Of a stretch of 64,000 bases of DNA, positions 1 to 11,380 are shown one piece after another (the stretch's first letter is position 1; each line of letters starts with the position of its first letter). Made by a program: the position numbers and the translations under genes. The notes beneath the pieces are model-generated. The model was not told the origin of the DNA. It searched no databases and saw nothing but the letters and a program-made list of their open reading frames with translations. Origin of the DNA: Cavenderia fasciculata. Taxonomy: Eukaryota; Evosea; Eumycetozoa; Acytosteliales; Cavenderiaceae. The stretch covers positions 682,001-746,000 of the forward strand of contig NW_004457644.1 of NCBI RefSeq assembly GCF_000203815.1. The letters run 5' to 3'.

Positions 1-564
1 TTCAATTGAAAAATCAAGATCTGATTTCATTATGTATTATATATATGTTTTATATACATATGGGCAAGAAGATGAGATGAGATCAGTGCTGGCTGGCTGG
101 CTGGCTAGCTAGCTAGCAGTGGAAACAGACAGGGTGAAAAAAAAAAGAAAAGAAAAGAAAAAGGGTAAGGTTTCATACCTCCCATCAATTTGATCATCTT
201 CTGCTCTCTCTCACTCCCCACTCTTCTCGTTATCCAATATCTAAATCTGCCATCATCATCATCATCCACTACTACAATATTTAAATATATATATTTACTA
301 ACCAATCATCCTATCCTATCCTATTTATTATATTTAGATTTTCATGCTCAACCATTTAACTACTCTTACTACAACAATTTCAACTACAACAATCATCATT
401 GTACACCGATTTGAATCATAATCATCATAATCAATTAATCTTTCTTTCTTTATCCAGTTTTTTTTTCTTTAAATCCATGTTTTAGTTTTAGTAATATTAC
501 ATTGTACACATTTAATCAATAATAACTCTTTATAAACATATATAAATAATAATAATAATTAATA
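1..564. promoter_or_regulatory. Upstream region and 5' UTR of the cdc25-like gene
   Basis: This is AT-rich DNA without a convincing gene. A short tetranucleotide tract of CTGG units passing into CTAG units lies near 88-118, and there are pyrimidine-rich stretches before the first ATG at 565. The short open frames here are low-complexity and look like chance. I see no recognisable promoter motif beyond general AT/T richness. Confidence 0.4.
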
Positions 565-3408
565 ATGGTAGTTCACCAAAAAGATTTACAACAACAACAA
601 CAACAACAAAATATTAACAATAATAATAATAATAATTCACAGATGACATTCCATTCATATCCGGTTGGTGGCCATCATCATAATCATAATCATCATCATG
701 GTCATGGTATGATTGATTCCATGCAGGTATCGTCTTCGAGTGCTGCCGTTGCTTCTGTTGCCGCTGCAATGTTGTCGTCATCGTCGTCATCGTCGAGTGC
801 AGGACTAGACATTGAGTTGATTGACAATGACAAGGAGAATCTTTTCAATAACAGTAATACCAACATGGTTATTGGTGGCACCAACTCGACTGTCAACCTC
901 ATGATCAAACAACAACAACAACAAGGTGTTCCAATTGGACACGGTACCAATTCATCTTCACCATGTTTATTAAACCCATTTACAACTGCTGCCAATGCTG
1001 CTGCTGGTTTGAATAATCCTTCTTCTCTCAATAATTCCAACTCCAACTCAAAATATAATAATAATAATAATAATAGCAGTAACAAATTAAAAAGAGAAAG
1101 TAAATCATTATCAAGTTCATTACCAGTCTTGAGTATATTGATGAGTGGTGGTGGTAATAATATTCATGGTGGTAGTCTTGGATCATCATCATCTAACAGT
1201 GGAGGACAACAAACACCTCCAACTACACCAAAATTGTTTCATTTTGATGATCATCATCTTAGTACTGCATCACCAGACCTACAAAACCTTTCAACAACAT
1301 CATCATCATCACTACTTGCATCAGTTGTAGTGGTTGAAGAAAAGTCACAACCTGTAAAGAAACATAGAAACTCTCAAATCCTTTTCAACACTTTTAATGG
1401 ATTGTCAATGATTGATCAAGAGGGCATTTCATCGCCATTGTCGCGATCCGCCTCTGATCTATCAACTCTAAACTTGAATAGCGGCGGTAATCATCACCAC
1501 GACTCTGACAATATTCCCATGTCTAGATCACGTACATTTTGTTTCGAGTCTACTCGTGGTGGTGGCAATGGTGGCGGTAGTGCACCTTCATCGGCCAGTA
1601 ACAGTGGGTTCATCCCATCGTCTTGCAAAAAGTTGGATTTTTCAAATATTTCCAGTTCTCTTTCATCCATCAATACTGGTAATAGTAGTAGTAGTGTCTC
1701 TACACAACTACCAGTATGCTCATTGTCATCACCACCTTCACCCACATTGTTTAGTATTGGATCGAGTTGTTTGATGCCTATTAGTTTCTCATTGTCCAAG
1801 AGTTTGACCAGTTGCACTACCACCACTACAACTACTACTGCTACTGCTACAGCTGCAACTGCCTATCCTGATAGTCCAGAGCCATCACCATCACAGACAC
1901 CTATCAAGGCACAGTCTCCAATGAAGCTAGTACGGTCTAGTCCTTCTATTGCCATTGTCTCTCATCATCATGGTGTGTCCTCCTCTTCGTCAATGATAGA
2001 GTCATCATCATTGTCATCAGATATGATGAGTCAAAGTAGTAGTCAAAGTACCAATGAATTTCTATCAACTCAACCATCCCTTTCACCACCTATTCCTTCA
2101 ACACCTGTGATGCAGCAGCACCACTCCAACACACCATCATCGTCATCACAAGGAATGAACTTTGAGTTTTGTACAACATCACCTTACAAGACACCATCTA
2201 AATCTGCCATCTACCTTGGTACCACCAAATCACCAACCATTCACAATTTATCTTCATTGTCCAACTTTCATAATAATAATAGTAACAATTCTTTATATCA
2301 ATCTTCCGACTCTGTTTTTAATGTTAAAAAACGTACATTGACTTGTTTACTTGGTCAAAGTAGTAATGGCATTGGTTTGGGTATGGGTGGTGGTATGGGT
2401 GGAACAGGAACTACATCTAGTTCATCATCTGGATTTATTACCCCTTACTCTACCAACAAACATTTGGATGCTACTGATGAAAGTGATCATTCAGGTATTA
2501 GTATTCTTGGTGCAACAACCACAGCAACCACTTCAAGATGGATTAAAGCATCACCTGATATTGTTAAATCCAAACCACTTCCATTTGATAATCCATCTCC
2601 ATCACCCTCATCACCTTCCTCCTCGAGTCAAACTGAAATTACAAATAATAATATTAATAATATTATCAATTCTTTACATAATGCCGATGAATATAAATTA
2701 AGATTACCTGTTTGTATTGGTAAATCTGGTTTTAATAATATAACTCCAGAAACTGTAAGAAAAGAAAATGGAAACAAAAAAATAGAAACAAAAAAAAAAG
2801 AAAAAGAAATATTAATATTTTTATTTCTTTTTTATTATTAATTTAGTTATCAAAATTAATGGATGATAGAAATAATAATATAACAATTGTAGATTGTAGA
2901 TTTGCATATGAATACAATGGAGGACATATTATCAATGCAATTAATATTCCACCTAGTTTTGCCATTGAAACTTTGAAAACACACTTTTTCCAACAAGAAC
3001 ATCTCTCGAAAAATCGAAATACCAAACCAAGTATTATCATCTTTCACTGTGAATTCTCGTCAAAGAGAGCTCCAGAATGTTATAAAAACTTTAGATGGTT
3101 GGATAGAAAACATAACCCCTATCCAAATATTCATTACCCCGATATTTATTTATTAAGTGGTGGTTATAAAAGATTCTTTGAAACTTTTCCTGTAAGTTTT
3201 AAAAAAAAAAAAAAAAAATCAAAATCAAATCAAATCAAATATTAATTTCTTTTTATTTTTATTTTTTTAGGAAAAATGTTCAGCAGATTATATTAGAATG
3301 GATGATCCAAGATTTATTGATGAAAAAAGAAAAGAAGATGAAAAGAAAAAAGAAGAAGCAAAGAGAAATAGATTTGGTAAAGAAAGATCTCAATCATTCC
3401 ATATTTAA
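565..3408 (+). CDS. cdc25: Cdc25-type dual-specificity phosphatase
   Basis: The exons are 565-2754, 2847-3191 and 3271-3408, giving 890 residues with all introns phase 0. The first ~700 residues are low-complexity Gln, Asn, His and Ser tracts with many Ser/Thr-Pro sites, as expected of a regulated, phosphorylated N-terminus. A rhodanese/Cdc25 fold follows. The boundary reads ITPETLSKL, and the active-site loop HCEFSSKRAP (encoded near 3048-3077) gives the CX5R signature with the Cys nucleophile and the Arg. By family knowledge it removes inhibitory phosphates from cyclin-dependent kinase and drives mitotic entry. The C-terminus is charged and Lys/Glu-rich. The N-terminal length and the start codon are less certain than the catalytic part, because the repeats could extend or shrink without losing frame. 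Confidence 0.9.
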
Positions 3409-3869
3409 ATATATAAAAATATTGTATAAAAAAAACAAAAATAATAATAATGGAGGAAAAAACAAACCAACAACAACAACAAAAAAAAAAAAACAACATA
3501 CATACACCAGACAATCATACTTTAGATAATCCCTCCAATTCCAGATAAATAATACTCCAACAACAAACAACATCTACACACACATACATCACTAATCTCA
3601 TCTCTCACTCACACACATCATTTCATTGTAATCATTTTTTCAAAGATAAAAAGGCCCTCGATTGGATCTTGGTTGCTTTATTTTATTTTTTTGAAAATGA
3701 TAATACACAAAACACTCATCATTCATTTATCACATATTTCATAAATTATTTCCTTTTTACCAAAGAAATAAATCAAATCATTTTTTTTAAAACAACTTAA
3801 TATTTATTAAACAAGAATAAAAAGGGTTCTTTTTTATTTTGTTTAAATTATCATGCTTTTTGTTTTTGT
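3409..3869. other. Convergent 3' intergenic region
   Basis: Very AT-rich DNA lies between the cdc25-like gene on the plus strand and the CBM49 gene on the minus strand. It has several AATAAA-like words and A or T runs on both strands, fitting 3' UTRs. No gene is supported. Confidence 0.5.
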
Positions 3870-4244
3870 TTAAGCATAGATGACAGCCTTGACAAAGAGG
3901 TTGGCTGGAGCAGCACCATAGATGATGTAACCAAAAGTGTAAGAGGCACCAGCATTGATGTCTTGGTGGCTTGGGAGAGTGACAAAATCGATAAAGTTGC
4001 CTTGGACAATGTTGATGTTCCAGATGGAGCTGTTGTCACGGAGACGGCAAGTGGCATCAGTACCAATGACGATTTGCTTGATGTTTCTGGTGGCATAATT
4101 GGTGATGGTAATATCCCATTGAGAGAAGGTTTGACCATTGGTTTGCCATGTTCCAATCATCTTGTGTTGGATACCAAGTGGGTGACTTGCAGCTACAAAG
4201 GAAATGCAAAGGAGCATAGCACATACAAAGATTAATGATTTCAT
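3870..4244 (-). CDS. Secreted CBM49-type cellulose-binding protein
   Basis: A single exon encodes 124 residues. A hydrophobic signal peptide (about residues 1-19, ending FVAAS) precedes one compact beta-sandwich domain. The domain shows family features: QTFSQWDITITN, then a T/S-rich strand, then SSIWNI, and a closing YTFGYII strand. In dictyostelids, CBM49 proteins (sheathins, stalk and spore-coat proteins) bind cellulose in the slime sheath, stalk tube and spore wall. The protein is little more than the signal peptide plus the domain, so it is probably a structural matrix protein and not an enzyme. It is divergently transcribed from the glycosidase at 4990. The intervening ~745 bases contain clustered palindromes that may regulate either gene. 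Confidence 0.75.
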   Translation of the reverse strand: MKSLIFVCAMLLCISFVAASHPLGIQHKMIGTWQTNGQTFSQWDITITNYATRNIKQIVIGTDATCRLRDNSSIWNINIVQGNFIDFVTLPSHQDINAGASYTFGYIIYGAAPANLFVKAVIYA

Positions 4245-4989
4245 TTTTTAAAAGTTTAGTTGAGTTTGGATTGGATTATTAATTAAATATTTAGAATATT
4301 TGATTTGATGATTTAATTTTAATTTAAAAATAGAGTATTTATACTTTTTGGACAAAGGAACTCTGGAACATTGTCAATGTTGTTTTGTCAATGTTGACAT
4401 TATAATATATCGTTTACATGATGCACTCTTGTATTTGTATATTGTACAATCTATAAAAATAAATATTTATATAACCCAATTCTAAATAATATTATTTAAA
4501 TAATTACGTAATTATTGTTTTAAAAGTAGATTTTAGATTTAGATAGATAGAGATTAAAAAAACAAAAAAAACAAAAAAAAATATAAACACACAACAAGTC
4601 ATAGAGGTGTTTACACCATAACATTTATAACTTTTAACAATCAAAACAAAAATAATATTTATACAAAATGCACTCCACCTTTCTTCTTTTCTTTACTTTC
4701 TTGTCTTGCAATCTTGGATGAGATATGTTGTCAACGATTTGAAAGATATTTTCAGTCTCAAAAAAAAAGTATCTTGAATCAAGCAAGCTCGAAAAAAGCA
4801 GCATATTGCGATAAGGTTCGATCATTTCATTGCACCGTACTTTTATAACTTCTTCTTCTTCTTCTTTGGAACCCACGCTCACAACAATGAAATAATATTA
4901 ATATCTTTTTGTTATCATTATCACATTCGCACATATTCTCTTCTTCATCTCTTCTTCCTTTGTTTATAATAATAGATAGATACAGAGAG
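4245..4989. promoter_or_regulatory. Divergent promoter region between CBM49 and glycosidase genes
   Basis: The region is AT-rich. It holds a TATA-like TATTTATAC at about 4337-4345 and two adjacent palindromes at 4367-4381 and 4386-4399 on the CBM49 side. An 82-codon minus-strand open frame (4634-4882) has no recognisable domain and is not called. Upstream in-frame codons from 4909 to 4989 probably belong to the 5' UTR of the glycosidase gene. Confidence 0.45.
4367..4399. promoter_or_regulatory. Paired palindromes, candidate protein-binding site
   Basis: The word AACATTGTCAATGTT (4367-4381) is a perfect palindrome around a single base. Five bases later TGTCAATGTTGACA (4386-4399) is a second inverted repeat. 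Both share TGTCAATGTT, so this is also a direct repeat spaced 15 bases. It lies about 120-155 bases upstream of the CBM49 start codon. A dimeric regulator is an inference. Confidence 0.4.
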
Positions 4990-6451
4990 ATGAAAATATT
5001 ATTATTATTATTATTTTATATATTATTAGTAACTAATAATAATATTGTTAATTCAATATCAACAGTTGGTATAACATTGGATAATGGTAGATCAATAGTA
5101 TGGAGTGACTATTTAGCAATCAATTATCAATTGTTGTGGTGGAATACTACAACGTTGGACAAGCAAAACGAATATATCAGAGGGTTGGGAATAGAGACGG
5201 TTCGTGTTGACGTACATTGGGATCAGTTTGAACCTACCCAAGGTAATCGTCTGTACAGTCAATATGACCCACTCTTTGCAAAGTTAAAGGGGTTCAAGAG
5301 TTTGGTCAACCTCGTTGGTACACCGAGATGGGCTAGTTCGTACAACCAGTCTGTCGATGGCCAATGGATTGATACCTACCCACCCGCCAACGACACGGTC
5401 TATGCTGATCGTCTCATGGGTCTAGCCATCCGATACCCTTGGGTCACTCATTGGGAGGTATGGAACGAGATGAATCTCATCCCATACTTTTGGGCACCAC
5501 ATTATAACCCCTCTCGCTATAATCAACTCTTTCAAGCTTGTGTATCGTATTTTGATCAATATGGTCCAATGAACAGCGAGCCAATCAATTCGTCATCGTT
5601 GGCAGTTGGAGGATTTGGATACTTTAGTGCAAGTAGTGAGAACCCATCATCACTCATGATCAACGACCTATTTCCAATGGGAACCTTTTCAAACAAGGTG
5701 ATTAGTTACCACCCATACACCAATACGCCAGAAGGTGACTTTGGTCAGACTCCAGGTGACCCCTACGCCTTTCTCGCCACCTCTCAGTACATTAACCTCA
5801 ATCTAAAGATTGCAACACCCGCCCAAAACCGTCCAAGTGAGGTATGGGCATCGGAATGGGGATGGTCGTCTTTTGCGTCGGGCGGCTTTAACCAATCGAT
5901 CCAGTCAACCTATACTATCCGTCGTCTCCTTCTCGACACTCTTGCCAATTTCAACAAAACCTTTATCTTTGCCATCTCGGATCTCGATGCTCGTGCCTCC
6001 TCTGAACGTGATCAATTCTATGGTCTCATCAATCTTCAACTCGAAAAGAAACAAGTCTATGTAGATTTGGAAAGATTATTTAATATTACTGGTCCAGTTC
6101 TTTATTCTGCTGGTGATATAACTAAAATTCTCACCATCAATAATAATAATAACCAATTGCCATCGGATCTAGTCACAATCGTCTATAAAAATGCAAATAA
6201 TCAAACTCTTGTTGCATTGTGGTTATCAAGAAATGAAACCAATTCACCAGTCAACATTACCATCACTTTTGTTGAAACCAATGTTTCAGGTGTCTATCGT
6301 ACCATTGTTGGTCAACATACCAATACATTAATGTCTGGTCATTCTATTACATTACCAGTTACAAGTGATGTTGCCATATTTTCATATCCAGATCAAATCA
6401 ACGATAATTCTTCAGATGTTCCATCAATTGCTATCAAAAATCTTCATCAAC

Positions 6452-6482
<31 letters not shown>

Positions 6483-6507
6483 TATTTCAACCATACTCTT
6501 CTTTTAA
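4990..6507 (+). CDS. Secreted, probably GPI-anchored glycoside hydrolase (clan GH-A, GH39-like)
   Basis: A single exon encodes 505 residues from ATG 4990; an in-frame ATG at 4909 is rejected because the signal peptide starts at 4990. The order is signal peptide (~1-22), a TIM-barrel glycosidase domain, then a beta-rich C-terminal part. It ends in a short polar linker and a Leu run of about 10 residues with no charged tail, which is typical of a GPI-addition signal. Catalytic residues fit retaining clan A: WEVWNEM places the acid/base Glu at about residue 160, and WASEWGW the nucleophile at about 289. This suggests a beta-xylosidase-like or related exo-glycosidase acting on extracellular polysaccharide at the cell surface; the substrate is not predictable here. 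There are many N-glycosylation sites. Confidence 0.75.
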
Positions 6508-6756
6508 AAGAGATAATAAATATCTCTCTTATTATTATTGGTCAAAAAAAAAAAAAAAATCGAAACGAAAATAGTTTCCAAAAAGTGTGAATTGGGGATT
6601 TCAGATTTCCAACTTTGGTGGTTAGGGGTTGCACAAAATTTAAAGGTACCATCAATAGAATAACCGATCATTGTTTAAATCAATAATATTTTATATATAT
6701 ATATATAACATTCCTCTTATATTTATTTATCTATTTTTATATATTCACCAAAAAAA

Positions 6757-8231
6757 ATGTCAATCATTCAAGATCAACAATTAGATGAATGTCTTGTTGA
6801 AATATCAAATGATGAAATTCCATTGGTCATTCAATCAGATGAAAAAGTTGACCAACTTTCTAATATAGAACCTGAAAAAAGAAACAATATAGATTTATAT
6901 TTAGTTTATCTTTTATTATTTCTATCAGAATCTTCTAGAGGTATAGTTTTACCTACCATTTCATTATATGTTATTTCAGTTGGAGGTAATACCTCATTTT
7001 TAGGAGTATGTAAAACTAAAATATAAAATTTTAAAATATAAATATATATTTAATATTCTTTTTTTTTTTTTTAGATAATAATTAGTGGATTTAGTTTAGG
7101 AAGATTTTTATCAACTATTATACAGGTTATTTATCAACTTTTTCATTTAAAAGAGTATTTTGTGGATCAGTTTTAATTTGTATTATTGGTTCTGCAATGT
7201 ATTGTACAATGTTTTCCTTGTCATCTAAATCATTATTATTGATTTCAAGATTTCTATTGGGTGTTGGTGCTGGTACTCTTAGTGTTGTTAGATCTTATAT
7301 TGCAGAGATTACAACTGTAAAAGAGAGAACAAAATTTGTAGCTATTACTGGAGCTGTACAATATCTTGGTTTTGCAATCACTCCTTCCATTGGATCAACA
7401 TTGGCATACATTCCACCTTTTAATATTGGAGTATTTCCAATTAATCCAATAACATCACCTGGTTGGTTATTATTTATTGGTAATCTTTCTCTTTTTATTT
7501 TTCTTTTATTTATTTTTAATAATCCAAAAGATCAACAACAAAATACTTCTTCTTCATCTTCATCTAATATTTTGTTGGAAAAAAAACAATCAACATTTTC
7601 AATAATTATTAATGATCGAAATACTATTCAATCATTGATAATATTTTTTACTATAAACTTTTTTATTAGAGCTGTATTGGGAATCTTTGAAACATTGGGT
7701 ACACCCATTTATACTCTACTCAATGATGATATTGACAATACAAGTGGATACTTTTTTGGTGCGATTGGATGTATTGGAGTGGTCGTATTGTTTGGTATTG
7801 GATACCTCTCTAAAAGAGGATTTAATGACTTTTACATTCTCATTATTGGTAATTTTATCATGGTTATTGGATGTTTGGTTGTAGTGACTAGTCGGTTAAA
7901 TTGGGGTCGCTTTATAGTTGGATCTATTTTAATTTGGGGCTTTGGTTTCCCTCTGGCCCAAACCGTTGTGGTCTCTATGTTTTCAAAAAAGCTAACTGCT
8001 TCGATTGGTAAAAACTCTCAAGGTACTTTGATGGGAATCATTGGAGCGGCTGGCTCTCTTGGGAGAATTGCTGGTCCCTATTGCTCTGGTCTCATCTTTT
8101 CAAATCATGGTAGCCTTTACACCTTTTTGTTTGCTTTTGTACTATCTGTTATTAGTTTGGTCATTTCATTTTTAATTATTCCCTTGGATATTAAATTGAA
8201 ATATATCAAATATATTAAATTAGGACAATAA
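6757..8231 (+). CDS. MFSD8/CLN7-like major facilitator transporter, with a frame break
   Basis: Exon 1 is 6757-7005 and exon 2 starts at 7075. The protein has a polar N-terminus and then about 12 hydrophobic helices. The family signature is the block after TM4-TM5, VVRSYIAEITTVKERT, which is close to the lysosomal MFSD8 group. The first helices read ISGFSLGRFLSTI in one frame. From about 7126 the conserved continuation (GYLSTFSFKRVF) lies in another frame, so exon 2 is one base short of an open frame. Either a base is missing near 7111-7127, or the gene is damaged. A different splice (donor after 7009, acceptor at 7126) would stay open but delete the conserved GFSLGRF segment. The 3' end is duplicated in inverted orientation at 11837-12091. 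A tRNA-Ser lies 66 bases downstream. Confidence 0.7.
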
Positions 8232-8580
8232 ATTAGGTAAAAAGCGGACGAAATTTTTATGAGTATAAAAAGGCCTAAGGCCAAAAAACTTTCAGTCGGC
8301 ATCTTGGGTGAGTGGTTAAGCCGACAGACTTGAAATCTGTTTCCTTAGGGAGCGCAGGTTCGAACCCTGCAGATGTCGTATATTTTGTTGTTTTTTTCTT
8401 GGCGCCGAAGGAATTTCATTTTTTTTGCTTATTTTTGATGCTAATCGTCATCGTAGATCATTACAACTTGAATACAGTCCATCGGAATTGATTTATACTG
8501 ATTTCTACACTTTTTTTTTTGTTATTTCCGGTCACATGGTTCGCTATATTACTTTGTTTGGTTTATTATTTCCAATTTAA
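8016..8580. repeat. Left arm of inverted duplication (transporter 3' end, tRNA-Ser, flank)
   Basis: This stretch matches the reverse complement of 11381-12091. It covers the last ~70 codons of the MFS gene, the tRNA-Ser(UGA) and about 200 bases beyond it. The tRNA is identical between arms; flanks differ by scattered substitutions. The right arm carries extra internal duplications. Confidence 0.85.
8298..8378 (+). tRNA. tRNA-Ser (anticodon UGA)
   Basis: The acceptor stem GGCATCT pairs with AGATGTC, with discriminator G at 8378. The anticodon arm ACAGA-CTTGAAA-TCTGT gives UGA, reading UCA codons. A long variable arm (class II) and the T arm GCAGG-TTCGAAC-CCTGC fit tRNA-Ser, and the gene is intronless. 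A TATA-like motif followed by a near-palindromic GGCCTAAGGCC lies 20-45 bases upstream, and a T run follows. An identical copy lies at 11690-11770 on the other strand. Confidence 0.95.
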
Positions 8581-9177
8581 TTACTAATTAGTTATCGAGT
8601 CCTTGGAACTCTTGGTTTGATAATCTATCCTATATACATTAATATTTATTAATTGCACAGAAAAAAAAAATAATATCATTTCGTTTTTTTTTGGTGGTCA
8701 CTTGATTATGACAATTTTGGTAGATATACCAACAAATAAATTCATTAAAATCATTATTGATTTGTCAAGACAAGAAGAAAAGAATATTGAAACGAGACAA
8801 AAGATAAAGACCAAATCAAAGAGCAAGTTTAAGAAAATCTCATTGATGATTTCCAAACAACCCTTTTATGGTCAGTCTATTTATTTAGATTCAATACCAA
8901 TCATTTAAAATACTATGCAAACTATTTAAAAAGAAAAGAAATTGTATTTTTAAAGTTGAAACGTTCATTCAAACTCCTTCAATACTCGTTTTCAAAAGAA
9001 AAGATTGATACCATTCTTTGGATGATAAACAAACTTTAAGGATTGTAATGATGGTAACTTATATTTGATTGTGACTACTATCGATTATAACCATCAATTT
9101 TTTTTTTTTTTAACTAATATCAAATCGGTTATTTAGGCTCTACTACATACATACAAAACACCCATCTTTTAATTAAA
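8379..9177. other. Flank of the tRNA-Ser duplication and unassigned AT-rich DNA
   Basis: The first ~200 bases belong to the inverted duplication. Beyond that lies AT-rich DNA. A 68-codon plus-strand frame at 8702-8908 (Lys-rich, starting MTILVDIP after the second Met) has no recognisable domain and may be a remnant. No other gene is supported. Confidence 0.4.
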
Positions 9178-9444
9178 ATGTTTTTAGTTGCTAGAAACAT
9201 CCTATTTAAAACAATATTTGGGAAATCAACATGCATGACAAGAGCTGTTTGCTATTATATTGGAACTGACAAGTCTTTGGAAATACAACAAGAAGAGTGT
9301 GATGTGGTTGATATCATATCTGCAAAAAGTTCATTAAAACTGATAGAGAATTTAGACTTGGAAGATATATCAGTCAAATTTAATGATGGTATTTTACAAA
9401 TAACAATTCCAAAGAAAACACCTCCACCACCCAAACAAAATTAA
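9178..9444 (+). CDS. Small HSP20/alpha-crystallin-like C-terminal fragment
   Basis: An 88-codon frame ends with SVKFNDGILQITIPKK followed by a Pro-rich tail. This matches the closing beta strands of the alpha-crystallin domain (consensus FxxGVLxIxIPK). The N-terminal ~50 residues do not show the rest of the fold clearly, and the whole is shorter than usual small heat-shock proteins (about 150-200 residues). It may be a truncated gene, a gene with an upstream exon I did not find, or a decayed copy. The fragment sits inside the region bracketed by the inverted tRNA-Ser duplication, where other sequence also looks decayed. The IPK end is convincing; the gene's integrity is not. Confidence 0.4.
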   Translation: MFLVARNILFKTIFGKSTCMTRAVCYYIGTDKSLEIQQEECDVVDIISAKSSLKLIENLDLEDISVKFNDGILQITIPKKTPPPPKQN

Positions 9445-10504
9445 AATTAAATAGAATAGAATCAATCTTCCTATTTAATATTCATAGAATATTCAATGAC
9501 CCTACACTGAATATTATGACATGCAATGTTTATGTGTAGAATTGTGGAATCCAGACTTGTCCTATTGTAGGTGTGTTTTGAATACTCACAACCATCTTGC
9601 AACCAGAATTTTTAAACTGTATCGATAGGCTCTGCTTGTCTGAAACTAATTTTTAAAACTTATTATTTCTTTTTTTTATCATTTCTTTTTTTTTTAGGAA
9701 TGATCTTTTTTTATCAAAGTAAATGACCAAAAAACTGTTTGTTCTATTGAATTTAAAAGTTTCAATCATAAAACATGGCAACCATCAACCAACTCAAGAT
9801 ATCTTTTATCGACTAATTCAACACCCTTTCAAAATATCAAAAGTATCATCAAACCAATGAAGGATTAATGAATCATTTTTCAAAACAAGAGATTATTAGA
9901 TATTGTTTGGATTTGGAGCAAGGTTTTCAACAAGTTTTCCAAATCGATTCAACTCGTGAAGATCAAAAAGGATATTGTTGGCAAGAGGTTGAGGAATATT
10001 CATAGAACCATCGCGATAGAAAATATAACATCTTTATTACAAACAAAATTACCAATCTATTCAAATGATTCCAACACAATTTACATATGGATTGTTAAGT
10101 CTATTTATTCTTAAAAGGACATTTATAATAATACTACTCGGATCGTGTATCCATACATTTATCCAAACGAATCATTCTTCTATTTTTTAGATTCATTCAT
10201 ATGGATACAACAAAACTATCATGATACAACAACAACAAAAGAAAAGCAAAAACAATTCCTGTTAAAATCATTTTCTGCATTTTTTGTATTGATATTTACA
10301 ATAGTGGTAGTGATCCAATTATGGTCATCTATTTGAATTTTATTCAACCCTAAACTCTCACTCCTCCTTTTTTGTAAAAGAATCACTTTCTTTACTTTTG
10401 GAATCCAAATCATTTTTAATAGAAATTAAAAGATATTGTCCATCTTTATTTTCAATAAATAAATAAATTTAATTATAATACAAAAAAGTTTTGATTGATC
10501 CAAT
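9445..10504. other. Unassigned, possibly decayed coding DNA
   Basis: There is no intact gene. Short open segments in several frames, separated by stops, cover about 9550-10330. They are compositionally more gene-like (less A/T homopolymer) than usual intergenic DNA here. The longest runs are near 9720-10080 and 10145-10336. No family could be named, so this may be a decayed host gene, possibly linked to the HSP20-like fragment upstream. Confidence 0.3.
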
Positions 10505-11028
10505 TTATGGTAAATCAGCTAAACTCTTTTTTGATGGTAAATTGTTATAAGTAGCGCGAACAGTCTTTCCCTTTAAGGCATATTTCTGACCTTGTTCTGC
10601 CTCTGGCGATGCTTCTCCTTTACCCTTTTTTGATTTTGAGATTGGTACATTCTTTTCAACTGGTTTGTTTACAGCTTCAAAATGCTCCTCCCATGCTCCA
10701 GTAATCAACGATGGAATACCCGTAGATGATGGCAAACTTCCACTCTTTACATTTTCGCACATCTTTACAAAATCATCAAATCCTACTACTCCTTTCTATA
10801 AATTAACATATCAGTATAAATTAAAGATATGTTTGTATATTATTGTGATTGATTAGATTTACATACACCAGAAGTATCAACTTGTTTAATCATTGAATGA
10901 ATCTCTGCCAAACTTGGTTTGGGACCTCCTGATCTTGAGAATGCTTGTGACAATTCTTCAGAATCTAAAATTCCATCACTGTTTTTGTCTAATCCCTTAA
11001 ATAATTTTGATAATTGTTCTCTGTTCAT
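10505..11028 (-). CDS. Small EF-hand calcium-binding protein
   Basis: Exons 11028-10867 and 10795-10505 give 150 residues, with a phase-0 intron of 71 bases. EF-hand 1 is canonical: DKNSDGILDSEE at residues 14-25. A second, weaker loop, DTSGKGVVGFDD at residues 51-62, spans the splice junction, which supports the join. The C-terminal half is Lys/Ser-rich and lacks further EF loops, unlike calmodulin's four. It is probably a cytosolic Ca2+ sensor or buffer of the small dictyostelid calcium-binding type; the partner is unknown. It lies between the two arms of the tRNA-Ser inverted duplication and is the only clearly intact gene there. Confidence 0.75.
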
Positions 11029-11380
11029 TTTATCTATCTGTAGTATTTATCTATCTGTAATAATAATATCGAATATTATTAATAATTAAAATTTTAATGA
11101 TCAAACACCAAATGTGCATGAAAAAATATCTTTTAAAAAAAATCAAATTGGGTTCAGGATTTTATTTGAAGTGAAAATTGGATGTAGGTGGTTTTTTCAT
11201 TAAAGTATTGTCTGGCAACTAATTTTTCTTTGAGTATTTATTTTTATTACTGGGACAAAGGGAAATAATTTATCAAATTCCATCATTACCAATGTAGAAG
11301 AAAACTTGGACAAGTGTTTATTGACCAATAATTAACGAAATTAAAAGAGGATCCAATGTATAAATAAAATCTATTACTAT
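11029..11380. other. AT-rich gap upstream of the EF-hand gene
   Basis: This is probably the promoter side of the EF-hand gene on the minus strand. I see no gene, RNA or clear motif in it. Confidence 0.4.

Noticed and set aside
88-118. CTGG/CTAG tract as a functional element
   Set aside because: It is a short simple-sequence repeat; nothing ties it to a function.
4634-4882. 82-codon minus-strand frame between the CBM49 and glycosidase genes
   Set aside because: It has no domain or signal peptide, sits in a divergent promoter and 5' leader, and its composition is low in information.
4909-4989. In-frame upstream start for the glycosidase
   Set aside because: Using 4909 would bury the signal peptide 27 residues inside the protein; ATG 4990 begins a normal signal peptide.
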